Positions 46,718-60,000 of a stretch of 64,000 bases of DNA are shown piece after piece. This DNA is from Chondrosia reniformis (lineage: Eukaryota > Porifera > Demospongiae > Chondrillida > Chondrillidae): the NCBI GenBank assembly GCA_947172415.1, contig OX359202.1:5628899-5692898 (forward strand), given 5' to 3'. Within the stretch, counting starts at the first letter, position 1; every line of letters starts with the position of its first letter. The notes below the pieces were generated by a model. The model was not told the DNA's origin. It saw nothing but the letters and a program-made list of their open reading frames with translations, and did not search any database. The translations under genes were made by a program, and so were the position numbers.

Positions 46718-47760
46718 CGGCCTAATTGTAATATCGATCATAGACATTAATATCGTACAGGCGATAAATATCAGTCCTCGCAATATATCTAATTTTCGGC
46801 ATCAAGAAAAGTCGCTTTCCTCCCTCCATTAAGATACATACTGGCTTTTATCCATTTGCCACAGTTTTGAGATGTATTGGAAATATTGCGTATGTGTGTA
46901 AAATTGCTTGGAACGATTCACTGGTCTGGAATTAAAGTGGAATAAATTGACGATTTCTCGAAAATAATTGGGATCAGAAAAGTCGTTCTCCTCGGCCCAT
47001 CAAGACACTTACAGGATTTTTTTCGCTTTTCCCAGTTTTCAGGTGAACCACTAATACTGCCTATGTCTTTAAACTTGCTTGAAACAATTCACTGATCTGG
47101 AAATAACGAGAAATATATTAAAAAAGGTCCCAACCACAACCGTTTTCTTTGGACAAAACTTCATATAAATAGAAGCGAAAAACCTTATATAGTAGGCCTA
47201 CCTGGACACATCTCTATGGTGGTTGCGGTTCCCATAGAGGTTGGTAGCGCTTAGACTCTGAAGCTGTCTCCTAATCGGTTGGTGCCATAGAGACGTGCTC
47301 ACCAATAATCCGGATTTCGGGGGGGTTCCACGTAATGTGGGATTGGCATCTGATATCTAAGGATTCATATGAGTCGGCCATATCGAGAAGAACTGGTTCT
47401 TCTCACGCAAGTGACACCCAAAGCTCAACTCGGCAGAGCGTTACCACCGATCCCGGCCTATGAGCGTCGTGGATGGTAGCGTTCGGTATGGTCCAACTTT
47501 TTTTCTTTGGAGTTTCGTTGGCTGTCGATTGACGAAATTTCTCTTTTACGAGATCCATATAAAATATATGGATAGATAGTACTTCAATAACAATCAAGTA
47601 CTACACAGTGCATATCCATATGTATAAAAATTGGAAAGTATTCTAGATTTTCAGATATAGTATGGAATTTCTGTCTTTATTATTATACCTTCTAACGGTC
47701 GGCCATATACAGTATTACGCAATTTTCTTTAACAAAAGAGTACACTAACTGTATAGTTCT
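46718..47760. repeat. Non-monomeric spacer of the satellite macro-repeat, copy 1
   Basis: About 1.05 kb unlike the 169-bp monomer. Left half: two diverged tandem copies of a ~172-bp unit (about 46800-46970 and 46973-47120), sharing AAAAGTCG, AGTTTT, TGCTTG and ATTCACTG(G/A)TCTGGA. Right half: a less AT-rich block with several hairpins, among them GAGAAGAAC-TG-GTTCTTCTC (47385-47404), CTCTATGG/CCATAGAG (47212-47239) and ATCCATATA-AAA-TATATGGAT near 47549-47570. It also holds a TATA-like CATATAAATAG (47162-47172) and an oligo-T run near 47499. Confidence 0.85.
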
Positions 47761-50700
47761 GTAACTCTATCAAATGGAGAGATATGAAGCTAAAACTTTT
47801 TGTAAGCATTCACAGATATCTATAGAACATGGACCATAGGGTTTTTGAAATTTTGAAGAAACTTAAAATTTGTCCAATCTCTCACCATACATTAACTTTG
47901 TATAGCAGATTTTAATGTACATTAATTATAAGGGTTGTAACTCCAACAAAAAGCAAGATGTGAAGCCAATACTTGAAGTCAGCATTCACAGACATGTATG
48001 AAACATTTCCAAAGAATTTTAGAAGTTTCAATTTTTGTTCATATTTGCCCTATCTCTCACCATACGCACATTAACTTTGTATGGCAGATTTTAATGTACA
48101 TTAAGGGTCGTAACTCCAACAAACACTTTGATATGAAGCTAATACTTGATATCAGCATTCACAGACATGTATGAAACATTTCCAAAGACTTTTAGAAGTT
48201 TCAATTTTTGTTCATATTTGCCCTATCCCTATACATACATTAACTTTGTATACCAAACTTTTATGTTCATTGAGGGCTGTCACTCTATCAAATAGAGAGA
48301 TATGAAGCTAACCCTTTGTGTCAGCATTCACAGACATCTATAGAGCATATCCAATGAGTTTTTGAAATTTTGATGAAACTTAAAATTTGACCTATCTCTC
48401 ACCATACATTAACTTCGTATACCAAACTTTAATGTTCATTCAGGGCTGTCACTTCATCAAATGGAGAGATATGAAGCTAAATCTTTGTGTAAGCATTCAC
48501 AGATATCTATAGAGCATATCCAATGAGTTTTTGAAATTTTGATGAAACTTAAAATTTGACCTATCTCTCACCATACATTAACTTTGTATAGCAGAATTTA
48601 ATGTTCATTGAGGGCTGTCACCCCATCAAATGGAGAAATATGAAGCTAATTCTTTGTGTAAGCATTCACAGACATCTATAGAGCATGTCCAATGGGTTTT
48701 TGGAATTTTGATGAAACTTAAAATTTGACCTATCTCTCACCATACATTAACTTTGTATAGCAGAATTTAATGTTCATTGAGGGCTGTCACTCCATCAAAT
48801 GGAGAGATATGAAGCTAATTCTTTGTGTCAGCATTCACAGACATCTATAGAGCATATCCAATGAGTTTTTGAAATTTTAATGAAACTTAAAATTTGCCCT
48901 ATCCCTATACATACATTACCTTTGTATACCAAACTTTTATGTTCATTGAGGGCTGTCACTCTATCAAATAGAGAGACATGAAGCTAACCCTTTGTGTAAG
49001 CATTCACAGACATCTATAGAGCATATCCAATGAGTTTTTGAAATTTTGATGAAACTTAAAATTTGACCTATCTCTCACCATACATTAACTTTGTATGCCA
49101 AAATTTAATGTTCATTGAGGGCTGTCACTCCATCAAATAGAGAGATATGAAGCTAATTCTTTGTGTAAGCATTCACAGACATCTATAGAGCATGTCCAAT
49201 GGGTTTTTGGAATTTTGATGAAACTTAAAATTTGACCTATATATCTCTCACCATACATTAACTTTGTATAGCAGAATTTAATGTACATTGAGGGCTGTTA
49301 CTCCATCAAATGGAGAGATATGAAGCTAAATCTTTGTGTAAGCATTCACAGACATCTATAGAGCATATCCAATGAGTTTTTGAAATTTTGATGAAACTTA
49401 AAATTTGACCTATCTCTCACCATACATTAACTTTGTATGCCAGAATTTAATGTTCATTGAGGGCTGTCACTCCATCAAATGGAGAGATATGAAGCTAATT
49501 CTTTGTGTCAGCATTCACAGCCATCTATAGAGCATATCCAATGAGTTTTTGAAATTTTAATGAAACTTAAAATTTGCCTTATCCCTATACATACATTAAC
49601 TTTGTATACCAAACTTTTATGTTCATTGAGGGCTGCCACTCTATCAAATAGAGAGATATGAAGCTAACCCTTTGTGTCAGCATTCACAGACATCTATAGA
49701 GCATATCCAATGAGTTTTTGAAATTTTGATGAAACTTAAAATTTGACCTATCTCTCACCATACATTAACTTTGTATAGCAGATTTTAATGTACATTAATT
49801 ATAAGGGTTGTAACTCCAACAAAAAGCAAGATGTGAAGCCAATACTTGAAGTCAGCATTCACAGACATGTATGAAACATTTCCAAAGAGTCTTAGAAGTT
49901 TCAATTTTTGTTCATATTTGCCCTATCCCTATACATACATTAACTTTGTATACCAAACTTTTATGTTCATTGAGGGCTGTCACTCTATCAAATAGAGAGA
50001 TATGAAGCTAACCCTTTGTGTCAGCATTCACAGACATCTATAGAGCATATCCAATGAGTTTTTGAAATTTTGATGAAACTTAAAATTTGACCTATCTCTC
50101 ACCATACATTAACTTTGTATAGCAGAATTTAATGTTCATTGAGGGTTGTCACCCCATCAAATGGAGAAATATGAAGCTAATTCTTTGTGTCAGCATTCAC
50201 AGACATCTATAGAGCATGTCCAATGGGTTTTTGGAATTTTGATGAAACTTAAAATTTGACCTATCTCTCACCATACATTAACTTTGTATAGCAGAATTTA
50301 ATGTTCATTGAGGGCTGTCACTCCATCAAATGGAGAGATATGAAGCTAATTCTTTGTGTCAGCATTCACAGACATCTATAGAGCATATCCAATGAGGTTT
50401 TGAAATTTTAATGAAACTTAAAATTTGCCCTATCCCTATACATACATTACCTTTGTATACCAAACTTTTATGTTCATTGAGGGCTGTCACTCTATCAAAT
50501 AGAGAGACATGAAGCTAACCCTTTGTGTAAGCATTCACAGACATCTATAGAGCATATCCAATGAGTTTTTGAAATTTTGATGAAACTTAAAATTTGACCT
50601 ATCTCTCACCATACATTAACTTTGTATGCCAGAATTTAATGTTCATTGAGGGCTGTCACTCCATCAAATAGAGAGATATGAAGCTAAATCTTTGTGTAAG

Positions 50701-53700
50701 CATTCACAGACATCTATAGAGCATGTCCAATGGGTTTTTGGAATTTTGATGAAACTTAAAATTTGACCTATATATCTCTCACCATACATTAACTTTGTAT
50801 AGCAGAATTTAATGTTCATTAAGGGTTGTCACTCCATCAAATGGAGAGATATGAAGCTAATTCTTTGTGTCAGCATTCACAGACATCTATAGAGCATGTC
50901 CAATGGGTTTTTGGAATTTTGATGAAACTTAAAATTTGACCTATCACTCACCATACATTAACTTTGTATAGCAGAATTTAATGTACATTGAGGGCTGTTA
51001 CTCCATCAAATGGAGAGATATGAAGCTAAATCTTTGTGTAAGCATTCACAGACATCTATAGAGCATATCCAATGAGTTTTTGAAATTTTGATGAAACTTA
51101 AAATTTGACCTATCTCTCACCATACATTAACTTTGTATGCCAGAATTTAATGTTCATTGAGGGCTGTCACTCCATCAAATGGAGAGATATGAAGCTAATT
51201 CTTTGTGTCAGCATTCACAGCCATCTATAGAGCATATCCAATGAGTTTTTGAAATTTTAATGAAACTTAAAATTTGCCTTATCCCTATACATACATTAAC
51301 TTTGTATACCAAACTTTTATGTTCATTGAGGGCTGCCACTCTATCAAATAGAGAGATATGAAGCTAACCCTTTGTGTCAGCATTCACAGACATCTATAGA
51401 GCATATCCAATGAGTTTTTGAAATTTTGATGAAACTTAAAATTTGACCTATCTCTCACCATACATTAACTTTGTATAGCAGATTTTAATGTACATTAATT
51501 ATAAGGGTTGTAACTCCAACAAAAAGCAAGATGTGAAGCCAATACTTGAAGTCAGCATTCACAGACATGTATGAAACATTTCCAAAGAATTTTAGAAGTT
51601 TCAATTTTTGTTCATATTTGCCCTATCTCTCACCATACGCACATTAACTTTGTATGGCAGATTTTAATGTACATTAAGGGTCGTAACTCCAACAAACACT
51701 TTGATATGAAGCTAATACTTGATATCAGCATTCACAGACATGTATGAAACATTTCCAAAGACTTTTAGAAGTTTCAATTTTTGTTCATATTTGCCCTATC
51801 CCTATACATACATTAACTTTGTATACCAAACTTTTATGTTCATTGAGGGCTGTCACTCTATCAAATAGAGAGATATGAAGCTAACCCTTTGTGTCAGCAT
51901 TCACAGACATCTATAGAGCATATCCAATGAGTTTTTGAAATTTTGATGAAACTTAAAATTTGACCTATCTCTCACCATACATTAACTTCGTATACCAAAC
52001 TTTAATGTTCATTCAGGGCTGTCACTTCATCAAATGGAGAGATATGAAGCTAAATCTTTGTGTAAGCATTCACAGATATCTATAGAGCATATCCAATGAG
52101 TTTTTGAAATTTTGATGAAACTTAAAATTTGACCTATCTCTCACCATACATTAACTTTGTATAGCAGAATTTAATGTTCATTGAGGGCTGTCACCCCATC
52201 AAATGGAGAAATATGAAGCTAATTCTTTGTGTCAGCATTCACAGACATCTATAGAGCATGTCCAATGGGTTTTTGGAATTTTGATGAAACTTAAAATTTG
52301 ACCTATCTCTCACCATACATTAACTTTGTATAGCAGAATTTAATGTTCATTGAGGGCTGTCACTCCATCAAATGGAGAGATATGAAGCTAATTCTTTGTG
52401 TCAGCATTCACAGACATCTATAGAGCATATCCAATGAGTTTTTGAAATTTTAATGAAACTTAAAATTTGCCCTATCCCTATACATACATTACCTTTGTAT
52501 AGCAGAATTTAATGTACATTGAGGGCTGTTACTCCATCAAATGGAGGGATATGAAGCTAAATCTTTGTGTAAGCATTCACAGATATCTATAGAGCATATC
52601 CAATGAGTTTTTGAAATTTTGATGAAACTTAAAATTTGACCTATCTCTCACTATACATTAACTTTGTATAGCAGAATTTAATGTTCATTGAGGGCTGTCA
52701 CTCCATCAAATGGAGAGATATGAAGCTAATTCTTTGTGTCAGCATTCACAGACATCTATAGAGCATATCCAATGAGTTTTTGAAATTTTAATGAAACTTA
52801 AACTTGGCCTATCCCTATACATACATTAACTTTGTATACCAAACTTTTATGTTCATTGAGGGCTGTCACTCTATCAAATAGAGAGACATGAAGCTAACCC
52901 TTTGTGTAAGCATTCACAGACATCTATAGAGCATATCCAATGAGTTTTTGAAATTTTGATGAAACTTAAAATTTGACCTATCTCTCACCATACATTAACT
53001 TTGTATGCCAGAATTTAATGTTCATTGAGGGCTGTCACTCTATCAAATAGAGAGATATGAAGCTAAATCTTTGTGTAAGCATTCACAGACATCTATAGAG
53101 CATGTCCAATGGGTTTTTGGAATTTTGATGAAACTTAAAATTTGACCTATATATCTCTCACCATACATTAACTTTGTATAGCAGAATTTAATGTTCATTG
53201 AGGGTTGTCACTCCATCAAATGGAGAGATATGAAGCTAATTCTTTGTGTCAGCATTCACAGACATCTATAGAGCATGTCCAATGGGTTTTTGGAATTTTG
53301 ATGAAACTTAAAATTTGACCTATCTCTCACCATACATTAACTTTGTATAGCAGAATTTAATGTACATTGAGGGCTGTTACTCCATCAAATGGAGAGATAT
53401 GAAGCTAAATCTTTGTGTAAGCATTCACAGACATCTATAGAGCATATCCAATGAGTTTTTGAAATTTTGATGAAACTTAAAATTTGACCTATCTCTCACC
53501 ATACATTAACTTTGTATAGCAGAATTTAATGTTCATTGAGGGCTGTCACTCCATCAAATGGAGAGATATGAAGCTAATTCTTTGTGTCAGCATTCACAGC
53601 CATCTATAGAGCATATCCAATGAGTTTTTGAAATTTTGATGAAACTTAAAATTTGCCTTATCCCTATACATACATTAACTTTGTATACCAAACTTTTATG

Positions 53701-55970
53701 TTCATTGAGGGCTGTCACTCTATCAAATAGAGAGATATGAAGCTAACCCTTTGTGTCAGCATTCACAGACATCTATAGAGCATATCCAATGAGTTTTTGA
53801 AATTTTGATGAAACTTAAAATTTGACCTATCTCTCACCATACATTAACTTTGTATAGCAGAATTTAATGTTCATTGAGGGCTGTCACTCCATCAAATGGA
53901 GAGATATGAAGCTAATTCTTTGTGTAAGCATTCACAGATATCTATAGAGCATGTCCAATGGGTTTTTGGAATTTTGATGAAACTTTAAATTTGACCTATC
54001 TCTCACCATACATTAACTTTGTATACCAGAATTTAATGTTCATTGAGGGCTGTTACTCTATCAAATGGAGAGATATGAAGCTAAATCTTTGTGTAAGCAT
54101 TCACAGACATCTATAGAGCATATCCAATGAGTTTTTGAAATTTTGATGAAACTTAAAATTTGACCAATCTCTCACCATACATTAACTTTGTATAGCAGAA
54201 TTTAATGTTCATTGAGGGCTGTCACTCCATCAAATGGAGAGATATGAAGCTAATTCTTTGTGTCAGCATTCACAGACATCTATAGAGCATATCCAATGAG
54301 TTTTTGAAATTTTAATGAAACTTAAAATTTGCCCTATCCCTATACATACATTAACTTTGTATACAAAACTTTTATGTTCATTGAGGGCTGTCACTCTATC
54401 AAATAGAGAGACATGAAGCTAACCCTTTGTGTAAGCATTCACAGACATCTATAGAGCATATCCAATGAGTTTTTGAAATTTTGATGAAACTTAAAATTTG
54501 CCCTATCCCTATACATACATTAACTTTGTATACCAAACTTTTATGTTCATTGAGGGCTGTCACTCTATCAAATAGAGAGATATGAAGCTAACCCTTTGTG
54601 TCAGCATTCACAGACATTTATAGAGCATATCCAATGAGTTTTTGAAATTTTGATGAAACTTAAAATTTGACCTATCTCTCACCATACATTAACTTTGTAT
54701 AGCAGAATTTAATGTTCATTGAGGGCTGTCACTCCATCAAATGGAGAAATATGAAGCTAATTCTTTGTGTCAGCATTCACAGACATCTATAGAGCATGTC
54801 CAATGGGTTTTTGGAATTTTGATGAAACTTAAAATTTGACCTATCTCTCACCATACATTAACTTTGTATACCAGAATTTAATGTTCATTGAGGGCTGTTA
54901 CTCTATCAAATGGAGAGATATGAAGCTAAATCTTTGTGTAAGCATTCACAGACATCTATAGAGCATATCCAATGAGTTTTTGAAATTTTGATGAAACTTA
55001 AAATTTGACCAATCTCTCACCATACATTAACTTTGTATAGCAGAATTTAATGTTCATTGAGGGCTGTCACTCCATCAAATGGAGAGATATGAAGCTAATT
55101 CTTTGTGTCAGCATTCACAGACATCTATAGAGCATATCCAATGAGTTTTTGAAATTTTAATGAAACTTAAAATTTGCCCTATCCCTATACATACATTAAC
55201 TTTGTATACAAAACTTTTATGTTCATTGAGGGCTGTCACTCTATCAAATAGAGAGACATGAAGCTAACCCTTTGTGTAAGCATTCACAGACATCTATAGA
55301 GCATATCCAATGAGTTTTTGAAATTTTGATGAAACTTAAAATTTGCCCTATCCCTATACATACATTAACTTTGTATACCAAACTTTTATGTTCATTGAGG
55401 GCTGTCACTCTATCAAATAGAGAGATATGAAGCTAACCCTTTGTGTCAGCATTCACAGACATTTATAGAGCATATCCAATGAGTTTTTGAAATTTTGATG
55501 AAACTTAAAATTTGACCTATCTCTCACCATACATTAACTTTGTATAGCAGAATTTTATGTTCATTGAGGGCTGTCACTCCATCAAATGGAGAGATAAGAA
55601 GCTAATTCTTTGTGTAAGCATTCACAGATATCTATAGAGCATATCCAATGAGTTTTTGAAATTTTGATGAAACTTAAAATTTGACCAATCTCTCACCATA
55701 CATTAACTTTGTATAGCAGAATTTAATGTTCATTGAGGGCTGTCACTCCATCAAATGGAGAGATATGAAGCTAATTCTTTGTGTCAGCATTCACAGACAT
55801 CTATAGAGCATGTCCAATGGGTTTTTGGAATTTTGATGAAACTTAAAATTTGACCTATCTCTCACCATACATTAACTTTGTATAGCAGAATTTAATGTAC
55901 ATTGAGGGCTGTTACTCTATCAAATGGAGAGATATGAAGCTAAATCTTTGTGTCAGCATTCACAGATATC
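47761..55970. repeat. Satellite array 1, ~169-bp monomer
   Basis: About 48 head-to-tail monomers; one monomer carries AGCATTCACAGACATCTATA, CCAATGAGTTTTTGAAATTT, CTCTCACCATACATTAACTT and GTTCATTGAGGGCTGTCACT. At least three monomer types alternate: a 'CTCCATCAAATGGAG' type, a 'CTCTATCAAATAGAG...AACCCTTTGTG' type, and a divergent 'TGTATGAAACATTTCCAAAG' type. Ordered blocks recur: AAGGGTTGTAACTCCAAC at 47930, 49803 and 51503. No open frame of note on either strand. Confidence 0.95.
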
Positions 55971-55979
55971 TAATAAAAC

Positions 55980-57021
55980 GGCCTAGTTGAAATATCGATC
56001 ATAGACATTAATATCGTACAGGCGATAAATATCGGACCTCTCACTATCTCTAGTTTTCTGTATCATGAAAAGTCGCTCTCCTCCCTCCACCAAGACACAT
56101 ACAGGCTTTTATCCATTTGCCACAGTTTTGAGATGTATTGGAAATATTGCGTATGTGTGTAAAATTGCTTGGAACGATTCACTGGTCTGGAATTAAAGTG
56201 GAATAAATTGACGATTTCTCGAAAATAATTGGGATCAGAAAAGTCGTTCTCCTCGGCCCATCAAGACACTTACAGGATTTTTTTCGCTTTTCCCAGTTTT
56301 CAGGTGAACCACTAATACTGCCTATGTCTTTAAACTTGCTTGAAACAATTCACTGATCTGGAAATAACGAGAAATATATTAAAAAAGGTCCCAACCACAA
56401 CCGTTTTCTTTGGACAAAACTTCATATAAATAGAAGCGAAAAACCTTATATAGTAGGCCTACCTGGACACATCTCTATGGTGGTTGCGGTTCCCATAGAG
56501 GTTGGTAGCGCTTAGACTCTGAAGCTGTCTCCTAATCGGTTGGTGCCATAGAGACGTGCTCACCAATAATCCGGATTTCGGGGGGGTTCCACGTAATGTG
56601 GGATTGGCATCTGATATCTAAGGATTCATATGAGTCGGCCATATCGAGAAGAACTGGTTCTTCTCACGCAAGTGACACCCAAAGCTCAACTCGGCAGAGC
56701 GTTACCACCGATCCCGGCCTATGAGCGTCGTGGATGGTAGCGTTCGGTATGGTCCAACTTTTTTTCTTTGGAGTTTCGTTGGCTGTCGATTGACGAAATT
56801 TCTCTTTTACGAGATCCATATAAAATATATGGATAGATAGTACTTCAATAACAATCAAGTACTACACAGTGCATATCCATATGTATAAAAATTGGAAAGT
56901 ATTCTAGATTTTCAGATATAGTATGGAATTTCTGTCTTTATTATTATACCTTCTAACGGTCGGCCATATACAGTATTACGCAATTTTCTTTAACAAAAGA
57001 GTACACTAACTGTATAGTTCT
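55980..57021. repeat. Non-monomeric spacer, copy 2
   Basis: Same element as 46718-47760, displaced by 9261 bp. From 56104 rightwards I find no difference from copy 1 in the stretches compared; the first ~125 bp are clearly diverged from copy 1. Confidence 0.92.
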
Positions 57022-60000
57022 GTAACTCTATCAAATGGAGAGATATGAAGCTAAAACTTTTTGTAAGCATTCACAGATATCTATAGAACATGGACCATAG
57101 GGTTTTTGAAATTTTGAAGAAACTTAAAATTTGTCCAATCTCTCACCATACATTAACTTTGTATAGCAGATTTTAATGTACATTAATTATAAGGGTTGTA
57201 ACTCCAACAAAAAGCAAGATGTGAAGCCAATACTTGAAGTCAGCATTCACAGACATGTATGAAACATTTCCAAAGAATTTTAGAAGTTTCAATTTTTGTT
57301 CATATTTGCCCTATCTCTCACCATACGCACATTAACTTTGTATGGCAGATTTTAATGTACATTAAGGGTCGTAACTCCAACAAACACTTTGATATGAAGC
57401 TAATACTTGATATCAGCATTCACAGACATGTATGAAACATTTCCAAAGACTTTTAGAAGTTTCAATTTTTGTTCATATTTGCCCTATCCCTATACATACA
57501 TTAACTTTGTATACCAAACTTTTATGTTCATTGAGGGCTGTCACTCTATCAAATAGAGAGATATGAAGCTAACCCTTTGTGTCAGCATTCACAGACATCT
57601 ATAGAGCATATCCAATGAGTTTTTGAAATTTTGATGAAACTTAAAATTTGACCTATCTCTCACCATACATTAACTTCGTATACCAAACTTTAATGTTCAT
57701 TCAGGGCTGTCACTTCATCAAATGGAGAGATATGAAGCTAAATCTTTGTGTAAGCATTCACAGATATCTATAGAGCATATCCAATGAGTTTTTGAAATTT
57801 TGATGAAACTTAAAATTTGACCTATCTCTCACCATACATTAACTTTGTATAGCAGAATTTAATGTTCATTGAGGGCTGTCACCCCATCAAATGGAGAAAT
57901 ATGAAGCTAATTCTTTGTGTAAGCATTCACAGACATCTATAGAGCATGTCCAATGGGTTTTTGGAATTTTGATGAAACTTAAAATTTGACCTATCTCTCA
58001 CCATACATTAACTTTGTATAGCAGAATTTAATGTTCATTGAGGGCTGTCACTCCATCAAATGGAGAGATATGAAGCTAATTCTTTGTGTCAGCATTCACA
58101 GACATCTATAGAGCATATCCAATGAGTTTTTGAAATTTTAATGAAACTTAAAATTTGCCCTATCCCTATACATACATTACCTTTGTATACCAAACTTTTA
58201 TGTTCATTGAGGGCTGTCACTCTATCAAATAGAGAGACATGAAGCTAACCCTTTGTGTAAGCATTCACAGACATCTATAGAGCATATCCAATGAGTTTTT
58301 GAAATTTTGATGAAACTTAAAATTTGACCTATCTCTCACCATACATTAACTTTGTATGCCAAAATTTAATGTTCATTGAGGGCTGTCACTCCATCAAATA
58401 GAGAGATATGAAGCTAATTCTTTGTGTAAGCATTCACAGACATCTATAGAGCATGTCCAATGGGTTTTTGGAATTTTGATGAAACTTAAAATTTGACCTA
58501 TATATCTCTCACCATACATTAACTTTGTATAGCAGAATTTAATGTACATTGAGGGCTGTTACTCCATCAAATGGAGAGATATGAAGCTAAATCTTTGTGT
58601 AAGCATTCACAGACATCTATAGAGCATATCCAATGAGTTTTTGAAATTTTGATGAAACTTAAAATTTGACCTATCTCTCACCATACATTAACTTTGTATG
58701 CCAGAATTTAATGTTCATTGAGGGCTGTCACTCCATCAAATGGAGAGATATGAAGCTAATTCTTTGTGTCAGCATTCACAGCCATCTATAGAGCATATCC
58801 AATGAGTTTTTGAAATTTTAATGAAACTTAAAATTTGCCTTATCCCTATACATACATTAACTTTGTATACCAAACTTTTATGTTCATTGAGGGCTGCCAC
58901 TCTATCAAATAGAGAGATATGAAGCTAACCCTTTGTGTCAGCATTCACAGACATCTATAGAGCATATCCAATGAGTTTTTGAAATTTTGATGAAACTTAA
59001 AATTTGACCTATCTCTCACCATACATTAACTTTGTATAGCAGATTTTAATGTACATTAATTATAAGGGTTGTAACTCCAACAAAAAGCAAGATGTGAAGC
59101 CAATACTTGAAGTCAGCATTCACAGACATGTATGAAACATTTCCAAAGAGTCTTAGAAGTTTCAATTTTTGTTCATATTTGCCCTATCCCTATACATACA
59201 TTAACTTTGTATACCAAACTTTTATGTTCATTGAGGGCTGTCACTCTATCAAATAGAGAGATATGAAGCTAACCCTTTGTGTCAGCATTCACAGACATCT
59301 ATAGAGCATATCCAATGAGTTTTTGAAATTTTGATGAAACTTAAAATTTGACCTATCTCTCACCATACATTAACTTTGTATAGCAGAATTTAATGTTCAT
59401 TGAGGGTTGTCACCCCATCAAATGGAGAAATATGAAGCTAATTCTTTGTGTCAGCATTCACAGACATCTATAGAGCATGTCCAATGGGTTTTTGGAATTT
59501 TGATGAAACTTAAAATTTGACCTATCTCTCACCATACATTAACTTTGTATAGCAGAATTTAATGTTCATTGAGGGCTGTCACTCCATCAAATGGAGAGAT
59601 ATGAAGCTAATTCTTTGTGTCAGCATTCACAGACATCTATAGAGCATATCCAATGAGGTTTTGAAATTTTAATGAAACTTAAAATTTGCCCTATCCCTAT
59701 ACATACATTACCTTTGTATACCAAACTTTTATGTTCATTGAGGGCTGTCACTCTATCAAATAGAGAGACATGAAGCTAACCCTTTGTGTAAGCATTCACA
59801 GACATCTATAGAGCATATCCAATGAGTTTTTGAAATTTTGATGAAACTTAAAATTTGACCTATCTCTCACCATACATTAACTTTGTATGCCAGAATTTAA
59901 TGTTCATTGAGGGCTGTCACTCCATCAAATAGAGAGATATGAAGCTAAATCTTTGTGTAAGCATTCACAGACATCTATAGAGCATGTCCAATGGGTTTTT

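Noticed and set aside
47513-47530. TTCGTTGG resembling the first half of a CENP-B box
   Set aside because: The second half (A..CGGG) does not match; probably chance.
47403-47597. 64-aa frame on the minus strand, repeated identically at 56664-56858
   Set aside because: Identity is explained by the 9261-bp duplication. No recognisable domain, and no diverged copy is available to test for coding constraint.
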